Origin: Flaviramulus basaltis | GTDB taxonomy: Bacteria; Bacteroidota; Bacteroidia; Flavobacteriales; Flavobacteriaceae | Reading direction: 5' to 3' | Assembly (NCBI RefSeq): GCF_900114265.1 | Contig: NZ_FPKV01000005.1 | Location: 124,001 to 188,000 of the forward strand | Length of the DNA stretch: 64,000 bases | Part shown: one piece after another, positions 44,604 through 54,175 of the stretch | Position numbering within the stretch: position 1 is the first letter of the stretch | Layout: each line of letters opens with the position of its first letter | Translations under genes and position numbers: made by a program | Notes under the pieces: model-generated | Told to the model about the DNA's origin: nothing | What the model saw: only the letters and a program-made list of their open reading frames with translations | Databases searched by the model: none

Positions 44604-44828
44604 ATGACGACTGAAATAAGAGAAGAATTTGAAAAACTTTATTCTAAAATAATACACTTAGACGGAGAAATTTATCAATCTGGATTCCCGTTTAGAATTA
44701 TTATAGAATCTTGGGAGGATTCTAAAAAATTTGCACCAAAAGACCCACTAAAAAATACGGACGAAATAAAAGAGTATATAAAACACAAAATAGGTTATTA
44801 TCCTGACCCAAGAATAATTTACGGTTAA
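44604..44828 (+). CDS. Unknown 74-aa protein, first of the cassette-like array
   Basis: A 74-aa protein with no recognised family. It is convergent with the gene at 44825-45334, with a 4-bp overlap. The ATG follows ACAACACGT, similar to the AAACACGT before the core sites of the later units. Confidence 0.5.
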   Translation: MTTEIREEFEKLYSKIIHLDGEIYQSGFPFRIIIESWEDSKKFAPKDPLKNTDEIKEYIKHKIGYYPDPRIIYG

Positions 44829-45334
44829 TCTAATAAGTATAAAACAGATTTTAATTTATCAACTATTTTTTGAACTTCTTGAGAATAATACAAAGAACCT
44901 TCTTTTGATAAAATACCTAAAGGAAAATAACTATTATCAAAACGTTTGAGAAACAAGTTAAGTTCAGAATTTAATTCATCGTTTTGTTTAAAATATTCTA
45001 CATCATCTTTTATGTGGTAAAATAAGTTAAACATAACACTTTGAATGGAAAACAAATCTTTTTGAACAAAAAAGGATTCTAACCATTCATCGTCATTATA
45101 AAAAGCCAAGTAATGAGAAATATGCCTAACAAAAACATCACCATATTGTTGATTTGAGGATTCTAATAAAAATACGTTCCAAATATGATTGTAGTTCAAT
45201 TTTATATTAGAACCTAACCGAGAATTAAAATCGCCTAAATTAAGACTTACGATTTCCAATTGTTTAGTGTGAAAATCAAAGTTTGACTTTTTAACACCAT
45301 CGGAATCGTAAATAATATTTTTGCTTAAAGACAT
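44825..45334 (-). CDS. Unknown 169-aa protein
   Basis: A 169-aa protein on the minus strand with no recognised motif. Its start codon lies next to the first structured element (45364-45431). Orientation opposite to the neighbours is allowed in cassettes. Confidence 0.5.
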   Translation of the reverse strand: MSLSKNIIYDSDGVKKSNFDFHTKQLEIVSLNLGDFNSRLGSNIKLNYNHIWNVFLLESSNQQYGDVFVRHISHYLAFYNDDEWLESFFVQKDLFSIQSVMFNLFYHIKDDVEYFKQNDELNSELNLFLKRFDNSYFPLGILSKEGSLYYSQEVQKIVDKLKSVLYLLD

Positions 45335-45363
45335 AATAACTTAAATTAGACAACGAATATATA

Positions 45364-45461
45364 AAATAAAACACAACCGAATGGCAACAGCGTAAAACCC
45401 CTTACGTTCCATAGCCGAGACCGTTAGGGGCAAGCTAAACCACGCATACAAAATACCGTAA
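45364..45461. repeat. attC-like structured element A
   Basis: It ends with CATAGCCGAGACC followed by the core-like GTTAGGGGC (45423-45431). The inverse of that core, GCCCCTAAC, starts element B after the next gene. CCCCTTACG/CGTTAGGGG forms an imperfect hairpin. GCTAAACCACGCA is shared in form with the 3' halves of B and C. The 5' half is less clear. Confidence 0.45.
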
Positions 45462-47144
45462 ATGAAAGCAACTTTTTTAGGACACGGACTTGATTCGGGA
45501 GACAAAAATAACGTCGGAAAGCAAATCGTGACATCTTTAGAAAGTAAAGACTACAAAATTTTCAATGGCTTCGTTGCTTTTGCTTCTATTTCAGGTGTTA
45601 AAATGCTTCAACCTTACCTTAAAAAAGCTAAATCCAAATATGACCATATCCGATTTTACATTGGAGTTGATAACAGAGGTACATCAAAAGAGGCTTTAGA
45701 ATCTTTACTAAATCAAAAAATCAATACTTACATATATTACGACAAAAGAAACTACGTAACATATCATCCAAAATTATTCATATTTGAAGGAGCAAAATTT
45801 ACAAGAATAATAATTGGTTCGTCAAACCTAACCAGTTCTGGCTTGAAATCAAATTTGGAAGCTTCAATTCAATTAGACTTCCGTTCAAAAACCGACAAAC
45901 AAGGAATAAATTTAATCAATGAAATTAAAGATTATTATTCCGATTTACTAGACTTATCTTCATCAAAACTTGAATTACTTACACAAGAATTTTTACAAAA
46001 ATTAATAAAGGACAATTTACTTTTTAACCAATTTGGGGAGAAAGGAAAAATTAAAGAACCTAAGAACAACGATGGCGAAAATTCGGACGAAAAACAAAAA
46101 GATATAGAAATTACTGATTTTGATATTGAAGATGGATTTGAACAGAAACATACAACATCAACCAATAGAGATAATTCGAAAAGTTTCGGTAAAAACGACT
46201 ATGAAAAGTTCGATACACTAATTGAAAGATATATCGTTTATAAAAAAAACGAAAGACCATCTGGAATGGTAAGTAAACATACAGATGATAGGGAATTATT
46301 TTATTGGTATCAAAAAATGCACTCTTTATACAATCAAGGGATAAAATCGTTTCCATTTGAAATATTCGAAAGATTATTGGATGCTGATTTCCCATTTGAC
46401 GGAATTGGTCGAGAACGTAAGCGTTTAAATAAATGGAACAAGGATTTTAAGAAAATAGTAGATTACAAGAATAAAGTTGACCCAAAAAGTGAATATACTT
46501 ATGTTCCTCAATTTAAGGATAAAACCAACAAATACTATAAAATAGGTAGATGGTGTGCTGACCAAAAACAACGAAGAAAAGGTAATAGAAATTATGGTGC
46601 TATTTGGACTGAATTTGAGGAAGAAAAAATGGAGTCAATCAATTTTATTTGGGATTCATCCAGTATTAGCAGTAGGCCAAAAGATGATAGTTGGACAGAT
46701 AGTTTAGTGCTTTTAGAAGAATATTATAGTAAAAAAAAGAATTATAAAAGTGTACCTGCTCAATCAACTTATATTGGACATTGGTTAAATGACCAAATGA
46801 CCTCAAAATTGAGACAAGACAGAGAAAACAGAACTGATTTAATAAGTGAAATTAGAGAAGAAATGTTAGGGAATCTTCTTGCTAAAAATGGTGTGGAATG
46901 GGAATGGGAGAAACAGAAACATCGAGAAAGTATTGAATATAAAATTGATAGTTGGAAACTTGTCGAAGAATTAAAAAGAACTAATAAAATCAAAGAATTT
47001 AGAGAAAAGAATCCAAAAATTTTAAAGAAACATAGGGACAATGTTGCACAATTAAGGAGTCAAAGCAAGAAATGGAATAATGACAGAAACACATGGAAAT
47101 ATGAACTTTTAGACAAAGCAAATTTCCCGTATGAAAAACAATAA
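45462..47144 (+). CDS. PLD-family nuclease with helicase-associated domains
   Basis: A 560-aa protein. The N-terminal 180 residues are a phospholipase-D-like nuclease domain with HxKx4E (His102, Lys104, Glu109) and GSSNLTSSGL, as in restriction-type nucleases. The rest has about three repeats of a helicase-associated type (for example GRWCADQKQRRKGNRNYGAIWTEFEEEKMESINFIWD), without the ATPase of a helicase. The combination suggests a DNA-targeting effector in a defence setting. It is flanked by the inverted 9-mers GTTAGGGGC and GCCCCTAAC. Confidence 0.75.
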   Translation: MKATFLGHGLDSGDKNNVGKQIVTSLESKDYKIFNGFVAFASISGVKMLQPYLKKAKSKYDHIRFYIGVDNRGTSKEALESLLNQKINTYIYYDKRNYVTYHPKLFIFEGAKFTRIIIGSSNLTSSGLKSNLEASIQLDFRSKTDKQGINLINEIKDYYSDLLDLSSSKLELLTQEFLQKLIKDNLLFNQFGEKGKIKEPKNNDGENSDEKQKDIEITDFDIEDGFEQKHTTSTNRDNSKSFGKNDYEKFDTLIERYIVYKKNERPSGMVSKHTDDRELFYWYQKMHSLYNQGIKSFPFEIFERLLDADFPFDGIGRERKRLNKWNKDFKKIVDYKNKVDPKSEYTYVPQFKDKTNKYYKIGRWCADQKQRRKGNRNYGAIWTEFEEEKMESINFIWDSSSISSRPKDDSWTDSLVLLEEYYSKKKNYKSVPAQSTYIGHWLNDQMTSKLRQDRENRTDLISEIREEMLGNLLAKNGVEWEWEKQKHRESIEYKIDSWKLVEELKRTNKIKEFREKNPKILKKHRDNVAQLRSQSKKWNNDRNTWKYELLDKANFPYEKQ

Positions 47145-47150
47145 AAGCCA

Positions 47151-47281
47151 GCCCCTAACAAAGTATAATTTATTGCTAGTTCTAGCCACTTACGAAAATC
47201 CTTGCGGATTTCTATTCGGTTTATATTTGCTAAATTAGGTGCTTAAAACACGCAACAAACCATATAAACACGTTGGCAACA
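47151..47281. repeat. attC-like structured element B
   Basis: It starts with GCCCCTAAC (47151-47159), the reverse complement of the core before the PLD gene, and ends with GTTGGCAAC (47273-47281), the start of the next unit. Inside, GTATAATTTATTGC near the 5' end is partly complementary to GCAACAAACCATAT near the 3' end, and AAATCC/GGATTT forms an internal hairpin around TTGC. The layout is R'-L'-loop-L-R, as in integron attC sites. Confidence 0.6.
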
Positions 47282-47290
47282 ATTTGAGAA

Positions 47291-48244
47291 ATGGCATCAT
47301 CCAAGAAAAAAAGAGAAACATTATTCAACCAATTCTCTGGTCAATTAAGTTCATTAGCTTTAGAAGGTTTGTTGGATTTTGAACTGAAATACGAGAGGAC
47401 ATTTATTTGTCCCGTTTGTATGAAACAATTTTCAGAAGATGCGCTTGACACCACAAAGGAAAATTTTCTGACTCTTGAGGACGCACCACCAAAATCCTTG
47501 GGAGGAACCGCAAACTCTTTGTCTTGTAAAAAATGCAATAACGAATTTGGACATCAAATTGACTATCATCTGACCGAGTATCTGAACGAAATAGATTTAC
47601 ATTCTTTTTTACCAAATACTGGTTCAAAAGCAACAGTCACTCATAAAGAAATTAAAGTTCAAGGAACAGTTAATGTTAATGAGAACGGAAAGATGACAAT
47701 AACTCATTTAAAAAAGGTTAACAAACCTGGAACTTTAAAAGAATATGTATCTAAAACAGGAGATGGAGACATTACAAACATCCAATTCCCTGCAACAAGA
47801 GTAGAGTATAAAAAATTTGAAATCGCTCTTCTAAAATCAGCATATTTTATGGCATTCGAAAAATATGGCTACCCATTAATTTTAAGTAAAACCTTCGATG
47901 TGATAAGGGAACAATTAAACAATCCAGAAAAAGAAATTTACCCGATAGGGTTTTGGTCAAAACAATCTGTTTTTAAAACTATAAATTCAGGAGTTTACCA
48001 AATCATAACCAAAGGATTTGAAGGATTTCAGGCGATTTTCACTCTGAAAACAAAAGCATCTGAATCAGGTTATGGAGTTTATCTACCAGTTTCAGCAAAA
48101 ACCTATAAGAATGTCATTGATAGTTTAAAAATACAAGAAGCTGGCTTTGCATTACAATATATGAATTATGCAGAATCGGACTTTTTTAATGACAAATCGA
48201 ATCAGAAAATGTGTGTTGAATTTATGGCGAAAAAAGGAAAATAA
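47291..48244 (+). CDS. HNH/zinc-ribbon protein, HNH-5 like
   Basis: A 317-aa protein with an N-terminal zinc module: FICPVCMKQF, LTLEDAPPKSLGG and LSCKKCNNEFG. This is the HNH_5-type layout (CxxC, xxPPKSLGG, CxxCN), but the usual His before the PPKSLGG is replaced by Asp, so catalysis is uncertain. The C-terminal 200 residues are unassigned. Such genes are common in accessory regions of Bacteroidota. It is flanked by GTTGGCAAC and GTTGCCAGC, an inverted pair with one difference. Confidence 0.7.
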   Translation: MASSKKKRETLFNQFSGQLSSLALEGLLDFELKYERTFICPVCMKQFSEDALDTTKENFLTLEDAPPKSLGGTANSLSCKKCNNEFGHQIDYHLTEYLNEIDLHSFLPNTGSKATVTHKEIKVQGTVNVNENGKMTITHLKKVNKPGTLKEYVSKTGDGDITNIQFPATRVEYKKFEIALLKSAYFMAFEKYGYPLILSKTFDVIREQLNNPEKEIYPIGFWSKQSVFKTINSGVYQIITKGFEGFQAIFTLKTKASESGYGVYLPVSAKTYKNVIDSLKIQEAGFALQYMNYAESDFFNDKSNQKMCVEFMAKKGK

Positions 48245-48249
48245 AAACT

Positions 48250-48391
48250 GTTGCCAGCCGTGTATAATTAATTGCTTTGGCAAGTGCTTATTTGAAAAAT
48301 TCCTTCGGAATTTTCTCTGGCAAGTTTTTGTTTACTAAATTAGTTGCTTAACCACGCAACTAACCAAGATACACAAACACGTAACCTACAA
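48250..48391. repeat. attC-like structured element C
   Basis: It starts GTTGCCAGC (48250-48258), the near-complement of the core before the HNH gene, and ends with a GTAACCT core near 48382-48388. GTGTAT near the 5' end is the reverse complement of ATACAC near the 3' end, TTGC pairs with GCAA, and AAAATTCC/GGAATTTT encloses TTC in the middle. It aligns with element B along its length (CTAAATTAG, TGCTTAA, CACGCAAC, AAACACGT). Confidence 0.6.
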
Positions 48392-48398
48392 AAACTAA

Positions 48399-51074
48399 AT
48401 GAGTCTATTAGAAATACAAACACTTGAAAATGGAGCTAAATTTTATAGAGCAGATTTGCATATTCACTCTTATGGCACTTATGCTTCGTATGACGTCACT
48501 GATACTCTAATGACTCCTGAAAAGATAATAGATGAGGCAATTAAAGAAAATATTTCAATAATAAGTATAACTGACCACAATGAAATTGGAAATATCCAAG
48601 CAGCATTAAATTATGCCGTTAATAAAAATATTTTAGTTATACCTGGAGTTGAGCTTTCTACAAGTCAAGGTCATTTTTTAATGTACTTTGAATCTTATGA
48701 AAATATAAGGTCATTTATTGGAGAATTAAATATTTCGGTAGATAAATAGCAATGTGATACAACCATTACTGGTGCTTTAGATATAGCTCGGAAATATAAT
48801 GGATTTGGGATTGCAGCACATATTGACATTAAAGCGGGGTTTGAAGCTTATGCGGTTGGATATACTCCCTTTAAAGAGGCAATATTAAAACATGAATTAC
48901 TTTATGGCTTTGAGATTTCAGATAAATCTGCAACAGATTGGTTTACTGAATTAGATAGTAATCCTGATAGAAAGAGATTATTTAGAGCTAGAAAAACACA
49001 TTTGAAAGAAGACAACTCATATAATATTGCTAAAATTATGTCATCTGATGCTCATACTTTAAATGCATTGGGTAAAAACTTAAGTGGAACAAAAAAATTA
49101 ACTCGATTGAAATTGGATTCATTAGATTTCAATTCCTTTAGGGTAGCATTTCTTGATGCAAATGCAAGAGTAAGAATTGAAGAAAATATTCCAACAGCTT
49201 TTCCTAAATTTTTAGGAATTGAGTTTGAAGGTGGAATCTTAAATAAAAATAAAATTAATTTTAGTGATAATTTCAACTGTCTAATTGGAGGTCGAGGTAC
49301 TGGGAAATCAACTACGTTAGAATGTATAAGAGCAGTTTCAGGGAATGACACAAGAGGAGATATTATCGATAGTGAAGTTTGGCCAGATACTATTAAATTA
49401 TATTATCAAGATGAGGCTGGACAAATTATTGAATTTCAAAAACAAAAATATAATAGTAATATAAACTTTACAGACCCAACTAATGGTATACAACAAATTA
49501 CTATTGAAAGTTTTGGACAAGGGGAAACGGCAGCTACAATTCAAAAGTGTGGAAAAGACCCTGAGATTTTATTAAAATTCATTGATAATTTTATTGAAAC
49601 TAGTCCATTTGAGGTAAAGGATGAGTCGATGCGCAATGAATTATTAACTAATCAATCATTAAAAGAAAGGTTAAAGCTGGAGATAGATAGAATTCCATCT
49701 TTGAAAAAAGCATTCATTAATGCCAAAGCTCAACTTGCAACATTAAAGGCAAATAAGGCAAAAGAAATTGTAGAACTTGAAGAAAGTATAGCCAATGAAA
49801 GGACTCTTAGAACTGACCTTTTGACAAATTTAGAAGCCCATATTCAAAATATTACTGATGGTTTAAATACAGAGCTACTTAAAGAATCAATCCATTCAAT
49901 ATCCGAATCTGATATAAAAGTTGGAAAAGAAGAATACAAAGTAGTTTCCGTTTTAATGGATGGATATATCGAATCTATTGGTAAACAATCTTCTCAAGTA
50001 GTCATAGACTCATCTTCTTTTAAAACAAAACTAAAAGAAGAAATTGAAAAATGGAAAATTAAAGAAGTCGATATCATAAAAAAAATAGATAAAAAAAGGA
50101 CAGAATTGGAAACAAAAGGAGTTAAACTTGACATTTCTTTTATAAGAAAAGTGACTAAAGATGTTAGCGAGTATGAAGCTAAATTAAAAGCATTAAAACT
50201 TAAAGAAACTCAATTTAAAGAATTAATTAAACAAAGAAATAAACTTCTTCTTGATAGAAAATCTAATTTAGATGAGTTGTATAATGAAAGATATAAATTC
50301 ATACATACTGTTAATCAAAATTTAAAAGGCTCGGTTGTTGATTATGAAGTAAATTTAAGTATAGAAAAACAAAACTTATCTCCAAATATTACAGAGATAA
50401 TTAAGACCGTAATGGGTTATAGAACAGCTCAAGTCCCTAAAGCAGAATTTATAGTTGAAAAGGTTTCATACTTCAATTTAATTAAAGCAATTTATAAAAC
50501 AGATATTAAAGTATTAACAGGATTGTTAAACTCAACAGGTCAACAAATGTTTCAAAATGATGAAGCAACAGACATTCTAACGCGTCTAAAGGAGATTAAT
50601 ATACTTGGGCAACTTGAAAGAGCTATAGTTAAGGATAAGCCTTTTATAAAAATAAAAAAAGTAATAATCGCTGATGACGATTCAAAACTAGTAGTTGAAA
50701 GAGATTTTTCAAAACTATCAATGGGTCAACAACAATCCATATTACTAACACTTTTGCTTTATTCAAAAAGGAATTGTCCATTAATTATTGACCAACCAGA
50801 GGATAATCTTGATAGTGAGTTTATTTATAAAACTTTAGTAAAAAATCTTAAAAGAATTAAAGAACATCGTCAAGTAATAATTGTAACTCACAATGCTAAT
50901 ATTGCCATGTTGGGAGATTCAGAATTACTAATTCCGTTAAAAAGTACAAATGAAAATACTTCTATTGTTGATAGAGGTTCAATTGACAAAAACAAAACAA
51001 ATAAAATGGCTTGTAATATTTTAGAAGGAGGAGAAACAGCTTTTAAAAAACGACAATCTATTTATAATTTATAA
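48399..51074 (+). pseudogene. PHP-AAA ATPase (TrlF-like) gene interrupted by one amber codon
   Basis: One frame runs from the ATG at 48399 to the TAA at 51074 (892 codons with stop) except for a TAG at 48747-48749 (codon 117). Residues before it form a PHP phosphoesterase half (HIH at His21/His23, TDHNE, GVELS) and residues after it continue the PHP domain (AAHID, SSDAH) and an SMC-like ATPase (Walker A GGRGTGKST near codon 303; LSMGQQQS signature; DQPEDNLD Walker B). Proteins of this TrlF type occur in defence islands. The remaining frame is clean, so the mutation is recent, or the codon is suppressed. Whether a restart product is made is unknown. A TTG at 49002 could restart only the second half. 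Confidence 0.85.
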
Positions 51075-51427
51075 AAGCACAATAGGTAACAAAGAACTGA
51101 GATGAAATTTCTATAAAGCCAATGCTTTAGTAAAACCCGTAGACATTTATCTTGTTTTGGTTCTAAATAATATTTAAAAAACCCCTAAGTAAAGTAATTT
51201 ATTTTAAGTTCATTTATAGTACCGTCAACAAATCGGATAGCAGTTTGTTTTTAGAGCTTATAAATGCTTAACATGCAGCGTATTGAACATAGTGAGTGGA
51301 TTCCTGCCAAGATGATATGAAAGATATCATTGTAATTCTAAAACCAATCAGATAAGTCTCTTTTAGAGCCAAATCATTATACTGTTTTCATTCAGCAGAA
51401 GACAAGTTATATATCTAACATTCACCT
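51075..51427. other. Gene-free stretch between the array and the integrase
   Basis: No gene is seen. It begins with a possible truncated attC-like start (AGGTAAC at about 51085-51091, near-complement of GTAACCT before the PHP gene). The rest is AT-rich with no clear repeat or terminator. Confidence 0.55.
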
Positions 51428-52738
51428 TTAAGTGTTAAGGTCTAAAAATCCACTATAATCCTCTGGAAGTTCGGCATCGATATCCCTCAAATATGCTTTT
51501 AATGCCTTTAAAGTACTGTGTCCAGTAATGAGCATTAATTTATCACAAGCTTGAGTATATGATAATTCTTTACGGAACTTCCTAAAAAGAAGGGTTATAA
51601 AAGTGTGCCTGAAGGAATATACAGTATATTCACTTCCTAATTCAAAGGTTTCTCCTTGCTCCAAAAGATACTTATTGTATTTCTCTTTTATTTTTTTGAA
51701 CCGTTTGGAAAAATAATCCCTTTTATAAGATTCTTTTATTTCCCAAGATCCAATTCCATTAGGTGTGAACAAGAAATAATCAGGGGTTGAAAAGTCAAGT
51801 CCAATTAATTGGCTTAGTACAATGTCTGGAATGATTTTCGTTTTTTCTGGTTTGTTCTTTGCTCTAAAACGTAGTAGTTTTTGAGATAAGAAAATATCCT
51901 TGACTTGAAGTCTACAAACTTCGATAGGACGTAAAAAATTATACGAAACAAATTTTACAAACAATAATAATAAAGGATCGTTCTTTTTCATGAAAGCAAA
52001 TAGGCCTTCCAATATGTCCAGCGAGTAAGTCTGATGGCTAACAGATTTTGTATTAAGTACATTTATACTATCCATGAAATTATCTGGTATGATATCATTA
52101 TCCTTCAATAATCCAAAAAGAGAGCTAAGGACTATGCGTGTGTTGTTGCGATTTCGAGCACTACTTGTCGCAACAATTCCGTTAAGATATTCAATTACAT
52201 TTTTTTTGTTTATGCTAAGGATACTTTTTTCAAGCAGGTTCTTTTTTTCAAGATATCCCTTAAATTGATTGTATCTACTGCGATAATCAGGTATGCTAGT
52301 CTCCGATAGGGTTTTGGTTTTTAGCGTGTATGCAAAGTCTAAGGCATCCTTAGCGGTATATTCCAAGGATTGAGCATCAAAATTTAGTTCATCCTTATGG
52401 GGTGAGTAACCGTCTTTTAACATAGCATGAAGGACATCCCTAATTAGACCAAAATGGAAAAGCCGCTCTTCTTTGGTCTTGAACCTTTGGTTGACCTTTA
52501 ACGTAATGGGGGGTCTACGTTCCATTACTGGGTTACCATGCTTGTCCCTTTTTGTTAGATGTTGGTATGAATAATACACATACCACCGTTTGGAAAGATC
52601 AAAATTCTTTCCACCATGATAGATTCTAGGTTCTATAAATTTTTTTTCCACGCCGTGTTTGTATGCGGTACTGTATGCGGTCTGCAATATATCAAAAAAA
52701 GAACCCATTGGCAACAGTTTTAAATAACTGTTAATCAA
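51428..52738 (-). CDS. int: Tyrosine recombinase (ICE integrase)
   Basis: A 436-aa phage-type integrase with an N-terminal SAM-like domain (about 115-215) and the catalytic domain after it. Conserved residues are visible: Arg in FLRPIEVCRLQ, His-x-x-Arg in YSFRHTFI, His in ITGHSTLKALKAYLRD and the nucleophile Tyr in AYL. It lies on the minus strand and its ATG is 13 bp from the tRNA 3' end, so it is probably transcribed by read-through from the tRNA promoter when integrated. An ATG at 52705 is an alternative start. Confidence 0.93.
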   Translation of the reverse strand: MINSYLKLLPMGSFFDILQTAYSTAYKHGVEKKFIEPRIYHGGKNFDLSKRWYVYYSYQHLTKRDKHGNPVMERRPPITLKVNQRFKTKEERLFHFGLIRDVLHAMLKDGYSPHKDELNFDAQSLEYTAKDALDFAYTLKTKTLSETSIPDYRSRYNQFKGYLEKKNLLEKSILSINKKNVIEYLNGIVATSSARNRNNTRIVLSSLFGLLKDNDIIPDNFMDSINVLNTKSVSHQTYSLDILEGLFAFMKKNDPLLLLFVKFVSYNFLRPIEVCRLQVKDIFLSQKLLRFRAKNKPEKTKIIPDIVLSQLIGLDFSTPDYFLFTPNGIGSWEIKESYKRDYFSKRFKKIKEKYNKYLLEQGETFELGSEYTVYSFRHTFITLLFRKFRKELSYTQACDKLMLITGHSTLKALKAYLRDIDAELPEDYSGFLDLNT

Positions 52739-52751
52739 TGGGTTTACTTAG

Positions 52752-52824
<73 letters not shown>

Positions 52825-52948
52825 ATTTATAACAAAAACAATTTACTTAGTTTCTAACTTTTGGCTCATAATACCAACCAGATTGTCTTGTTTTGGAATG
52901 CAAATATACAACCCTTTTTAATTCCTGCAAGCATAAAATTAGAAAATA

Positions 52949-53131
52949 TTATTGTTCAATACTATTTGCTTGAAAATCTGTTAATTCCAAATTATTAAAC
53001 TTTGTTGAAATCTGAATTGGGTTACAACAAACTTCACAATCCTCAATATAAGATTGGTTAGATACTGAGTTATCTAAAAGCATAGATATATTCTCCCAAC
53101 AATAAGGGCAAGTAAAATAGTGTTCAAACAT
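52949..53131 (-). CDS. CPXCG-motif cysteine-rich protein
   Basis: A 60-aa zinc-ribbon protein (CPYC about 8-11, CEVCC about 33-37). It matches the small CPXCG family. It lies in chromosomal DNA right of the tRNA. Function unknown. Confidence 0.8.
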   Translation of the reverse strand: MFEHYFTCPYCWENISMLLDNSVSNQSYIEDCEVCCNPIQISTKFNNLELTDFQANSIEQ

Positions 53132-53203
53132 ATACTATAAAGCTAAAAAAAATAGCCATCAAAATGACAGCTATTTATTAAATATTTATTAAAATTTATG
53201 TTC

Positions 53204-54028
53204 CTATTCTTTTTCAATATCCATTACAGCTGTAGAATTTTGCATATCTAAAAGCCCTAATATTGGTGGATTTTTCCCTGAAACACTAATATACTCTTCG
53301 TTTAGGTTATTATCACTAACCATTACAGTGTTTAAATTAGCTAAATTCATTAAGTCTATTGGTAAATCACCTGTAAATTGATTTGTTGATAACAATAGCT
53401 CTTCTAAGTTTTTTAATTGAGCAATTTCAGCTGGAATCTCTCCATCCATTTTATTGTCCATAAGACTTAGTTTTTGCAAATTTGTTAATGCATAAATCTC
53501 ATTTGGTATATTACCTGTTATATAGTTGCTTCCTAATAAAAGTTCTTTAAGATTTATTAAGCCCATTAATGAACTTGGTATTTCACCTGAAAGTTTATTA
53601 CTATATAATTTTAAGGATTCTAAGTTCTTTAATTCACCTAATTCTAGAGGAATATTGCCTTCAAAACGATTCATGAACAATTCTAGAGCAGCTAAGTTTT
53701 TAAGATTCTTTAAAGATGATGGAATTGCTCCTGTAAGTTTATTAAAACCTAAGTTTATCTTTTTTAAATAAATTAACCCGCCTATTTCTTGTGGCAAAAC
53801 ACCTTCAAGATTATTAAATTGAAGATTTAATTCAACAACTTTATTATTTTCAATTTTAACTCCATACCAAGAATCTACTGAAGCATTTAAATCCCAAGTT
53901 GAATTCCATTCTGAACCATTTGTAGAATTGTATAATGCAATTAAAGCATCTTTCTCTGCAGAGGAAATATTAGCAAATGAAAAAAAGCTTGTTAATATAA
54001 GTGCTATTGTTAGTTTTAAGTTCTTCAT
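53204..54028 (-). CDS. Secreted leucine-rich-repeat protein
   Basis: A 274-aa protein with a signal peptide (about 1-19) and a run of about seven plant-type LRRs (LxxLxLxxNxxxGxIPxxL, for example NLKNLAALELFMNRFEGNIPLELGELKN). A sequence of the ISSAEKDALIALYNSTNGSEWNS type precedes the repeats, as in other Flavobacteriia LRR proteins. Probably a surface or secreted binding protein. A -7 box is at 54058-54065. Confidence 0.88.
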   Translation of the reverse strand: MKNLKLTIALILTSFFSFANISSAEKDALIALYNSTNGSEWNSTWDLNASVDSWYGVKIENNKVVELNLQFNNLEGVLPQEIGGLIYLKKINLGFNKLTGAIPSSLKNLKNLAALELFMNRFEGNIPLELGELKNLESLKLYSNKLSGEIPSSLMGLINLKELLLGSNYITGNIPNEIYALTNLQKLSLMDNKMDGEIPAEIAQLKNLEELLLSTNQFTGDLPIDLMNLANLNTVMVSDNNLNEEYISVSGKNPPILGLLDMQNSTAVMDIEKE

Positions 54029-54057
54029 ATCTCTAGTCTATTTGGGATTAACTCTTA

Positions 54058-54065
54058 CAAAGATA
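54058..54065 (-). promoter_or_regulatory. -7 element of the LRR gene
   Basis: TATCTTTG read on minus, 30 bases before the ATG at 54028, fits TAnnTTTG. The -33 box is not obvious. Confidence 0.55.
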
Positions 54066-54175
54066 CTGGGAGACAGGATTAATTGCTATTTTATTCGATG
54101 AAATACTTTAAATTTTAACAAACACTATTAGACGAAATGCATCTTAATAAAAATTCTTCTTTAAAATCTTCTTAA

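Noticed and set aside
47341-47633. Minus-strand frames opposite the HNH gene
   Set aside because: They are shadows of the plus-strand gene and lack motifs.
51428-52738. Integrase as an IntI-type integron integrase
   Set aside because: It is a 436-aa phage-type recombinase next to its tRNA target; the IntI-specific extra domain is not seen, so it is not used to explain the attC-like array.
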